A program made the translations under genes and the position numbers. The notes below the pieces were generated by a model. The model worked only from the letters and a program-made list of their open reading frames with translations, made no database searches and had not been told where the DNA came from. Below are positions 33,101 through 38,368 of a DNA stretch of 38,368 nt, piece by piece. The stretch's first letter is position 1; each line of letters starts with the position of its first letter. Origin of the DNA: a virus; the IMG/VR virus record IMGVR_UViG_3300042503_002097, positions 1 through 38,368 of that record. The stretch is one strand, 5' to 3'.

Positions 33101-36100
33101 TGAGTGTTCTGGCTGGTGCAGGTACCGGAAAAACAACTACTCTTAAAAACATTGCATGGGCTCTTGAACGTGAATTCGACGTTCCAGATTCTGGAGAAGC
33201 AAGAATAGAGCACCTCAAATACCTGACTGATAGATATGGTATTTCTTTTGACAAGATGAGCGTCGATGAAGTGAACGCCGCCGTAAAAGAGCTTGCCAAG
33301 AAATACGAAATTGGCGACATGTACTACGCCGTTTTCGGAAAGAAAAATCAGCAAGAAGCAGAACTCGAATTCCCTGGCAATACGGGAGTCGCAACAACAT
33401 CAAAAATGTGGTATTGGTCGCTCGCTCTTGGTCAAGGAGACGAGAAGTACGGTAAAGAATTCAGAAGAAAACTTTCTGTTTCAAAGATGTCTCGTGACGG
33501 TTCAAAGACAACCAATTTAAAGAAGAATCCAGCTGCCGCAACTGACCCAGATGCTCCACCATTAATTCCACACGACTACACCGAAACAACTTTTGACGGA
33601 AAAACAGAAACATTCTCTGGCAGAAAACCTGGATTTGAAGAACTTGGGTGGAGAAGACTTGACGACGGCTCTAACTGGAAAGAATTTTTAAAACTTGCCG
33701 ATAGAGCAGACAAGATAATCATTACAAGACAGGAAAAAGTCAAGGGCGGCAAAAAGGACCAAGTACAAGAAGTCAAGATGGAAGGCTTTAGACTCCCTAA
33801 CGGAGCAGAAGTCACCGTCGATGAATTTGGAGACTTGTTCAACAAGGCAATGAGAAGATGGTCTCTCTCTGCTGACGAAAAAGCCACAAAAGAGATGTTT
33901 ACTTTGTCTGAAGTTGAGCTAGAGCAAAATGCTAGCGAAAAAGGCAAAAAGAAAATTAAAACTGGGGAAATAAGCCCAGTAGACGCTGATTTTGAAGTAA
34001 AAGAAGTCCCCCAAGAGTGGGTTGACATGCTTCAAGGGGCAATCGACGAGGTAATAGACAGAAATTCAAACATGCTGCCCACTAGAGAGATGGGTCCAAA
34101 GCTGTGGATGATGACAAATCCAGATTTGAGAACTGACCCAGGCTTAATTGGTCATTCAGCTACTTCGCTAATTATAAACAAAACAATTCCGAACACTTAC
34201 GGCGTAGGTGACACCTATGAAATAGACGGTGTTCAGTGGGTTGTTTCTTCAGTAAGCAAGCCTAGTAAGGCAAATAAGGGGACGCACATGGCCAAACTGG
34301 CCAAACCTTATGCAACAAAAGATAAACCACTAAGTGCGTTCTTTGTGGACGAAGGACAAGACTCAAACCCAATCATTGAAGAAGTCCTAAAGCGCAACAG
34401 AGAAAACCTTCCAATCATTCTTGTTGGAGACGACCGTCAAGGCGTGTTTGCTTTCAACAACGCAAAAAACATTTTGGCCTCAATGGAGCCAGACTATGAA
34501 CTTGAAATAACACAATCTTTCAGGTACGGAGACGTTGTAGGCCACTTGGGCAACCTTGTTTTGGCAAAGCAGAACATATATCTCACCAGCCAGGGCGTTC
34601 CTCAACCGCCATGGAAACACGTCAAGGGTGAGGCACAAAATACTGTATATAAAAACTTCGACGACCTTTTGCCGGAAGATGTAAGAGTTCTCAAGGACCT
34701 TCCAGAGCTTTCGCCAGAAGAAAGACGTGAAAAGATTCTCCACGTCGAAAGAACTTATTCAACTCCTGACAGGCAACTTGACATTGTTGACCTCCCTCTT
34801 GAAGAGCAAACAAAAGCTCTTTTGTCCCTGAGAGATGAACTAGCAGCACCAAAAGCTGGAAGAATCGTCGATGCAGATGAAGAAATCAAAAAAGGCAACC
34901 TGCCAACAATGATTCTCACAAGAAGCAATCGTCAAATCATCAAAGAAGCATCGGCCTTCCTTATGGCTTTCCTTGCTTCTCCGTCCGGAAAAGACAAAGA
35001 CGGCAAGGCGGTTTTGCCAGAAATTATTATTCCTGCCCAAAAACACAAAGAAATGATTGAGTTCGCCGAGCATCTCAAATACATTTTCCTCAGCCCCTCT
35101 CAAAGAAAAGATTATGAAACAAAGCGTGGCGGTCGACCTGTTGCTTCGTCAATCATTGGCCCGGTGTGGACGAGAGGCGAAGTAACACGCAAACTCAATC
35201 AGTCGCAGTATACGCAGCTAAGAACAATGTACAAGCTCATTATGGAGAAAGACCCAAACGACCCAAATAGCACTGCGCTTGGTGTTAATGGTCTTCTTAC
35301 TCTCCTAAATGGAGCCGTCAAGAGAGAAACTGACGACAAAGGCAAATCGAAGCTAAGAGTAATACCCCCAACACTCATTGCTGAACGTGAAACATTAACT
35401 TTGCCAAAATTTGCTGTCAGCGTTGACCAAGTGAAAAACGCAGCAAATGCAAAAACGGTAAAGAAAAACGTTAGGGCAGGACAAGATAATCAGCTAGAAA
35501 AATTCCTTATTCTTCCACCTAGCGACAATAAGGATAAACACGGAGTTTACGCTCAGTTGGAAATAATTGGAGGAAGCGAAAAATCCCCCGGAAAAGCCAC
35601 TGGAAAAATATTTATAACTGGAGACGGAGCCGATACTGGCCGCCCAACAATTCTTGCAGACGGAACCGAAAAACCAATTTCCAGAAAAGGAAACGGAAGA
35701 TACAGAAGAGATTTGGAAAAGGCAATTGAACGCCTCGGCCTAACGGATAAAGTTAAGCCAGGAGAACAGCTCGCCCATGCCAGAGCGGACAGAATAGACA
35801 GGTCGTATGACGGCTTTGTAATTGATGCTGGTTCTATTGAGGAAAACTCAAAAATACTTGCTCAGCTTGGAGATGCCTTGCGTGAAGCCGCAAGAACGAC
35901 TGGCGGAGACGTTGAAATAACCACAGCACAGTTGGCAAAGGGACGCGAGTCTCGTTTTGTAAAACTAGCCGAAGACTTCATGGACCCCATGGAGGTCTTT
36001 GCGGAGAAGCCGCGAGGAATGTCGGCCATCAACTGGATGGAGGAAACAAACCTTGTATATGTTGCCCTCACTCGCGCTCAGGAAATGATTGACCCAGGTA

Positions 36101-38202
36101 GCCAGGTATTCAAGATTTACCTTGCCGACAATGTAACCGAAAACCAAAGAAAAGAAATGGCCGCCGCTGCAAAACGTGGCGACTTGCCTGAAGACCTTGA
36201 TAAGGGCGCTTTTGCTGATGGAAAAATTTCTTTGCCTGAAAAGTACAAAGCAATCAATGAAGGAAGAAACACAGCCGGAAGTCCTCCAGAAGAAGATAAT
36301 GAAAAAATCGTCATCCCCGACTCCATTGGGGAAACAGAAGAAATTGACGATGTCGAAATCCCGAAAGACGAAGAAGAACTGGTATTGCCAGAAGGTGAAG
36401 AAAACATTGACGACGTCATAGACCAAGAAGATGAAAGTGAAATTCTTGACTCAACGGACGATGGCGAAGAAGACGACAATATTGACGACTTTGATGCAGT
36501 GCTTGAGGAGTTTGATGGTCTTTCATCTGGTCGTGCGTCTGCTGCCTCGGCATCAAGGTTGTCTAGCGGACAAACGGGCGGACGCTCGTCTCGTCGAGTA
36601 TCTCGTTCAGGCCGTGTAAAGACCTCTGGAGGTCGCCCAAGCCCAAGAATGATTGCAGGATTCAGGTTAAGCGGACAGGACAGTGAAGGAAACCCAACGA
36701 ACCCTGCAAACAATCCTCGTTTGCGTAGAGCTCTTGGATTTGCAATGAACGTCTGGGATGAATTTAGAAAGACAGGAATCGTTCTAGATACTGACTCACA
36801 GAAAACCAGCATGGGTCGCCGCGATTCAATCAAGACGGGCATGAACAACGTCAAAAACAGAATTGGCAAAAAGCCAAACATCTCTGTTGGCAACGTTCTT
36901 GATAACGAAAGAAACGAAAACCCATCTGCAGCTACATGGATGCTTTCCGTAGACAAGCTCAGAGACACGATAAGAATCCCAACCGAATATTCCGTTGTCG
37001 AGAGATATGGTGAATTCTCTGGACAAAGAGACATCGCTTGGACTCAGTCTCGCCCAATATCGGTAGAAGAGCTTGCTGACATGCTGAGTCTTGACGGCGA
37101 AAATGCAAAGAAGTTAGGCGAGCCTAACGCTGGCATTAGCCACGATGCAGTGAGAACCCTCATTGGTGAAATAGGACGAGAAGAAGCTTTCCCAGGTTGG
37201 AAGCTTTTCTCTCCCGTTACCCCCAACGATAAGGTGACAGAAATTGACGACGCCGGCGAAGAGGTTGAGCGCGCGCTAACTGATGCTGAAAAGATGGAAG
37301 AAGTTCTCGGCAGAGCAAATATGCGTGACAGATTCATTGTCGAAACATTTGGCTCTGACGCATATCCGTTCTGGTGGGATACCGACGAAAGTCGAGCAAT
37401 GACCCCCGAGGAATACAGAGACCTCGGAGAGGTAAGTGCTGCTTCGAAGTTTATGGCGGGCGGAATGTTTGACAAAGATGACCCCGTAGCTGGGGACTCA
37501 GATGTTGAAGCCGACTATTACCTTGAAGGGTTTGAGGGTGTAGACATCCCTGCTGTTGAGGAAAACGTAACAGCAGAAGAGCTAAAAGCAGACAAAACCT
37601 CTCGCAAGGACTTTGAGCTTTCCAACCTTCTTGGATATCTCGGAATAAGCAGAGACGAGTGGGCCGCGACCCTGAAAGAGCGCCTAAAAGGCTCTTTTGG
37701 AATGGAAGACGTAGGACTCAATAGCACGGAAGCTGTTAAGAGTTGGGAAAATGAAGGCGTCCCCATTGCCTACATTAGTCAAATGATAAAAACTGGACTC
37801 ATTCCTAGCGCTGGAACAATTTGGGGCGGGAAAACTGGTTCTGATGGAAAGAAGACTGGCCCTGGCATTCGACTAGACACAGAGCTTTCTAGAAAGAAAT
37901 ACGTTGTGTACCAAGCTCTAGCCGACTTCCTGAATAAGACATCCCCTGGGAAAGTCAGCCGTGACGTGCGCAAAGAGATATCCGGAGAAAGCGGAATCGA
38001 TACCGTGCTGGATGCAGCGAAAAAGGCCAAGGGAGCAGGGTTCTCCGCCAAAAAAGGAGACGAACCTCGCTTCAGCGACAATCAACTGCAAGAGATAGTC
38101 AATCGTTTTAACAAAAGATTTGACACCAACTACACGATTGAAGACATCTTCAGCGCTGAACAGCTAGAAGCCGCACGCAAGAAAATAGAAGAAGCAGAAT
38201 AA
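29578..38202 (+). CDS. Giant polyvalent protein: prohead protease, ArdC-like, SF1 helicase
   Basis: This 2874-residue protein is far longer than the usual ~200-residue prohead protease. In order it holds an HK97-type serine protease (about 1-180; H69, S133, E159 or H165), a Pro/Met-rich linker, a four-Cys motif (C370-C395), an EF-hand loop (590-601), an ArdC-like antirestriction module (about 722-1045; HETVH at 919-923), a UvrD/Fbh1-like helicase (about 1140-2200), an acidic linker (about 2245-2312), a Ser/Arg/Gly-rich stretch and an unknown C-terminus (about 2341-2874). LSSG motifs at 704, 1112, 2315 and 2328 lie between the parts. The gene lies directly after the portal, the standard protease place. 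It is inferred to be a precursor that the protease domain may cut, so that parts are carried in the head and injected. Confidence 0.9.
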   Translation: MSSDALEYKASSLGSFESKGAGINLDEAQGIVECFVSGIGNKDSVGDIVSTGAFTKSLMRRKPRVVWGHNWNDPIGKVLEIYEVPSTDNRLPLKMKMAGIGGLFARVQFNLQSEKGREAFANVAFFGEEQEWSIGYKTLRAQYDQKSQANVIFELELYEVSPVLHGANQLTGTISVKSDMPAGALSSMNEEDMTPLDREELEKQLSLMLGSKVSLMDITEDEITFAKPSAEGVKRYKCHYGRNNGQFMFGPPRQFEAPSMHPTSSPVMPMPPNQPQRIVRPSQMPSMPIAVKPGQNGITMVPLPAVRYEENTERQKPFDPTNLDQEETDLRDALLKITKRHGKFNEDSDGVWAAYTPASRNEVANIGVKCANCVFFQGGNSCKIIDMEIESEGKCRFAVIPKGVVTGNIVVRKSAEYGMDIDQENYLHEIEYKFPNDLAVTSLRGAIGRSRRARRKYKDISEFGMPGDEYDGKSYCLPVMPEVAFKVKQALDPIFEFHGAETFVDPDGIVFKSGVSLELIEAIDTALDNLKKKSLGEDLEEKAGYRLGRAIGSRMIDRPTIGGERRRNRIRDINFTTPGARRFNPFTAVDKDRDGMVGDEEYMMGRPLIQNDPTPNGPGSINNPKPSPEQVAKLENEKKPLRVRKEEIVRNLPPEKKPKKRPKTSSKLPSDYFDYLNKPENKRSEKEKLKFDGPLYKYKEGDILSSGRVLERGDMLEEESPELKEFYANMTQQMIEMLSEIANNPNKKNWTLPWRDPEHYARNPITGRVYQGSNQLTLMLTAKARGYEVNRWAGASQWKRLKGKISKDARPMPVLVPMDVTQTDIDGKPFSERKYKVEIVYNISDVLGLPEEMYKGVDVNQISEEERLQNLEDVIKEIGPSIKETSGSSAFYRPSTDAIHMPAFTQFNDSTSYYATLMHETVHWTAHPSRLNRKEANMAVRFGDENYAFEELIAEIGAAFALGSMGITPTIREDHAIYVSGWMEKLKTDPTALHRALTQAQQANDYLLNKSATMRRLAGIPDDERKGKRDVWTEVPGIMGYADSPLVPPTNTIYGPIEDLYDIDEVDIDPSLIPNPEGELSYDEKLITATEFRGDVVKTGRDGSVIGADGRLSSGKDSGPIRGVEGKKGVPEVKRGDRSISYRRVFKLKVEPTAEQKDILDLTLHLIRNKDPRVVSVLAGAGTGKTTTLKNIAWALEREFDVPDSGEARIEHLKYLTDRYGISFDKMSVDEVNAAVKELAKKYEIGDMYYAVFGKKNQQEAELEFPGNTGVATTSKMWYWSLALGQGDEKYGKEFRRKLSVSKMSRDGSKTTNLKKNPAAATDPDAPPLIPHDYTETTFDGKTETFSGRKPGFEELGWRRLDDGSNWKEFLKLADRADKIIITRQEKVKGGKKDQVQEVKMEGFRLPNGAEVTVDEFGDLFNKAMRRWSLSADEKATKEMFTLSEVELEQNASEKGKKKIKTGEISPVDADFEVKEVPQEWVDMLQGAIDEVIDRNSNMLPTREMGPKLWMMTNPDLRTDPGLIGHSATSLIINKTIPNTYGVGDTYEIDGVQWVVSSVSKPSKANKGTHMAKLAKPYATKDKPLSAFFVDEGQDSNPIIEEVLKRNRENLPIILVGDDRQGVFAFNNAKNILASMEPDYELEITQSFRYGDVVGHLGNLVLAKQNIYLTSQGVPQPPWKHVKGEAQNTVYKNFDDLLPEDVRVLKDLPELSPEERREKILHVERTYSTPDRQLDIVDLPLEEQTKALLSLRDELAAPKAGRIVDADEEIKKGNLPTMILTRSNRQIIKEASAFLMAFLASPSGKDKDGKAVLPEIIIPAQKHKEMIEFAEHLKYIFLSPSQRKDYETKRGGRPVASSIIGPVWTRGEVTRKLNQSQYTQLRTMYKLIMEKDPNDPNSTALGVNGLLTLLNGAVKRETDDKGKSKLRVIPPTLIAERETLTLPKFAVSVDQVKNAANAKTVKKNVRAGQDNQLEKFLILPPSDNKDKHGVYAQLEIIGGSEKSPGKATGKIFITGDGADTGRPTILADGTEKPISRKGNGRYRRDLEKAIERLGLTDKVKPGEQLAHARADRIDRSYDGFVIDAGSIEENSKILAQLGDALREAARTTGGDVEITTAQLAKGRESRFVKLAEDFMDPMEVFAEKPRGMSAINWMEETNLVYVALTRAQEMIDPGSQVFKIYLADNVTENQRKEMAAAAKRGDLPEDLDKGAFADGKISLPEKYKAINEGRNTAGSPPEEDNEKIVIPDSIGETEEIDDVEIPKDEEELVLPEGEENIDDVIDQEDESEILDSTDDGEEDDNIDDFDAVLEEFDGLSSGRASAASASRLSSGQTGGRSSRRVSRSGRVKTSGGRPSPRMIAGFRLSGQDSEGNPTNPANNPRLRRALGFAMNVWDEFRKTGIVLDTDSQKTSMGRRDSIKTGMNNVKNRIGKKPNISVGNVLDNERNENPSAATWMLSVDKLRDTIRIPTEYSVVERYGEFSGQRDIAWTQSRPISVEELADMLSLDGENAKKLGEPNAGISHDAVRTLIGEIGREEAFPGWKLFSPVTPNDKVTEIDDAGEEVERALTDAEKMEEVLGRANMRDRFIVETFGSDAYPFWWDTDESRAMTPEEYRDLGEVSAASKFMAGGMFDKDDPVAGDSDVEADYYLEGFEGVDIPAVEENVTAEELKADKTSRKDFELSNLLGYLGISRDEWAATLKERLKGSFGMEDVGLNSTEAVKSWENEGVPIAYISQMIKTGLIPSAGTIWGGKTGSDGKKTGPGIRLDTELSRKKYVVYQALADFLNKTSPGKVSRDVRKEISGESGIDTVLDAAKKAKGAGFSAKKGDEPRFSDNQLQEIVNRFNKRFDTNYTIEDIFSAEQLEAARKKIEEAE
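30685..30762 (+). other. Domain: four-Cys motif in the giant protein
   Basis: C370-x2-C373-x8-C382-x12-C395 lies in KCANCVFFQGGNSC...EGKC. The pattern recalls the small iron-sulfur (HiPIP-like) or zinc modules sometimes found beside phage prohead proteases. Which metal binds is unknown. Confidence 0.6.
31345..31380 (+). other. Domain: EF-hand-type calcium loop in the giant protein
   Basis: DKDRDGMVGDEE (590-601) fits the 12-residue EF-hand loop with D at 1, 3 and 5, G at 6, V at 8 and E at 12. It stands alone and may bind calcium. It lies in the linker before the ArdC-like part. Confidence 0.6.
31687..31701 (+). repeat. LSSG motif 1 (LSSGR, residues 704-708)
   Basis: It lies 14 residues before the ArdC-like domain, in GDILSSGRVLERGD. 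It is a candidate processing site or linker repeat. Confidence 0.55.
31741..32712 (+). other. Domain: ArdC-like antirestriction module
   Basis: Residues 722-1045 match ArdC-type proteins. The N-terminal ssDNA-binding part has FYANMTQQMIEMLSEI, then TLPWRDPEHYARNPITGRVY and GSNQLTLML. The zincin part has MHETVHWTAHPSRLNR with the HETVH zinc site (919-923) and YAFEELIAEIGAAFA (947-961), with the third ligand among its Glu residues. ArdC proteins protect entering DNA from restriction in plasmids and phages. Confidence 0.85.
32911..32925 (+). repeat. LSSG motif 2 (LSSGK, residues 1112-1116)
   Basis: It lies between the ArdC-like part and the helicase in GADGRLSSGKDSGP. It is a candidate processing site or linker repeat. 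Confidence 0.55.
32995..36177 (+). other. Domain: UvrD/Fbh1-like SF1 helicase
   Basis: Residues about 1140-2200 hold SF1A motifs: a Q-motif (Q1156), Walker A GAGTGKTTT (1180-1188), VDEGQD (1590-1595), LVGDDRQGVFAF (1615-1626), QSFRYGD (1646-1652), a motif V-like AQLAKGRESR (near 2115), and VALTRAQE (2162-2169). About 400 residues lie between Walker A and B, roughly twice the usual, with extra beta-rich insertion near YEIDGVQWVVSS. It should translocate on ssDNA. Confidence 0.88.
36520..36534 (+). repeat. LSSG motif 3 (LSSGR, residues 2315-2319)
   Basis: It lies after the acidic linker in EFDGLSSGRASAAS. It is one of two tandem copies before the C-terminal part. Confidence 0.55.
36559..36573 (+). 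repeat. LSSG motif 4 (LSSGQ, residues 2328-2332)
   Basis: It is the second copy of the tandem pair in SASRLSSGQTGGRSS. A looser RLSGQDSEG follows at 2363-2371. Confidence 0.55.
36598..38199 (+). other. Unknown C-terminal part of the giant protein
   Basis: Residues about 2341-2874 follow the last LSSG motif. They are polar, with helical stretches (LRRALGFAMNVWDEFRKTG; LSNLLGYLGISRDEWAATLK), a Trp/Tyr-rich stretch (DAYPFWWDTDESRAMT) and a charged helical end (FSAEQLEAARKKIEEAE). No known family is recognised. A scaffold-like or second antidefence role is possible. Confidence 0.5.
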
Positions 38203-38324
38203 ATATAATCAAATAAAGGTGCTACTATTGCTAATTCACGCTTCACCGGCGTGATAGGTTATAATTTAAAGACGTTTACGGTTAATGACGCTGTTTGGTC
38301 ATTACCTGCACAAACAGGAGCTCT
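38203..38324 (+). promoter_or_regulatory. Gap with possible promoter and ribosome site
   Basis: TATAAT at 38260-38265 is a perfect -10. TTCACG (38235-38240) is 19 bases before it, so the -35 is weak. A 6-base hairpin (38236-38254) overlaps this -35 and could be an operator or a weak terminator. AGGAG at 38316-38320 serves the next gene. Confidence 0.4.
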
Positions 38325-38368
38325 ATGGACTACGACGAGAAAACCACGCTAAGCATTGACGGAGACGG
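38325..38368 (+). CDS. Start of a further head gene (partial)
   Basis: An ATG at 38325 follows AGGAG by 4 bases, and 14 codons (MDYDEKTTLSIDGD) are open to the window edge. Its place after the protease gene suggests a scaffold or capsid gene, but too little is visible to decide. The good ribosome site and the perfect -10 upstream fit an abundant product. Confidence 0.6.
   Translation, partial: MDYDEKTTLSIDGD

Noticed and set aside
36117-37034. Minus-strand open frame of 305 codons in the giant gene
   Set aside because: It is antisense to the acidic and Ser-rich part, giving a Ser-rich product typical of a shadow frame. No promoter or ribosome site is seen.
1-38368. tRNA genes or an origin of replication
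   Set aside because: No cloverleaf-like sequence or iteron cluster was noticed on either strand. A dedicated tRNA scan was not possible.

Overview
The window is part of the genome of a tailed dsDNA bacteriophage with a contractile tail (myovirus morphology). The evidence is a run of tail sheath, tail tube, tail assembly chaperone, tape measure and P2/T4-type baseplate genes, together with large terminase, HK97-type portal and prohead protease genes. Base composition is moderate, no tRNA or integrase gene was seen, and the genes are tightly packed. The host is not shown directly. Apparent leaderless promoters, an M15-like peptidase in the tape measure protein and an actinophage-like replication/recombination gene set make an actinobacterial host, possibly freshwater, a reasonable inference but not a demonstrated one.

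Layout. From 1 to about 17.85 kb, read on the minus strand from right to left, lies the tail module: head-tail connector, tail-completion proteins, sheath, tube, a chaperone pair with an apparent -1 frameshift, a 1634-residue tape measure protein, an XkdP/gp53-like protein, baseplate hub, OB-fold spike base, gp25-like wedge, gpJ-like wedge, gpI-like protein, a fibre-like protein and a Cys-rich fibre that runs off the left edge. One small, very acidic gene (17965-18336, plus) interrupts it and faces a very basic gene (18341-19099, minus). From 19.1 to 27.07 kb (minus) lies a DNA-metabolism block: ParB-like protein, PAPS-reductase/DUF3440-like protein (an IbrB/IbrA-like pair), a coiled-coil peptide, a second ParB-like protein, a RuvC-like resolvase, a terminator, an HNH endonuclease, a Cas4/RecB-like nuclease, a Rad52-like annealing protein and, first in the leftward direction, the large terminase. 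From 27.1 kb to the right edge the head module is on the plus strand: a small membrane protein, the portal, a 2874-residue giant protein and the start of another gene.

The most striking gene is the giant protein at 29578-38202. It begins with a prohead serine protease and continues through a four-Cys motif, an EF-hand loop, an ArdC-like antirestriction module with an HETVH zincin site, a UvrD/Fbh1-like SF1 helicase, an acidic linker and an unknown C-terminal region. LSSG motifs sit at the borders between these parts. This suggests a polyvalent precursor that may be packaged in the head and cut by its own protease, so that antirestriction and helicase parts would enter the cell with the DNA (inference).

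The second striking signal is at 22842-22860: a 19-base exact copy, by recall, of the universally conserved helix 69-71 region of 23S rRNA (the core of the I-CeuI target). It lies between the HNH endonuclease gene and a strong terminator hairpin, so the HNH transcript would carry the antisense of the rRNA.
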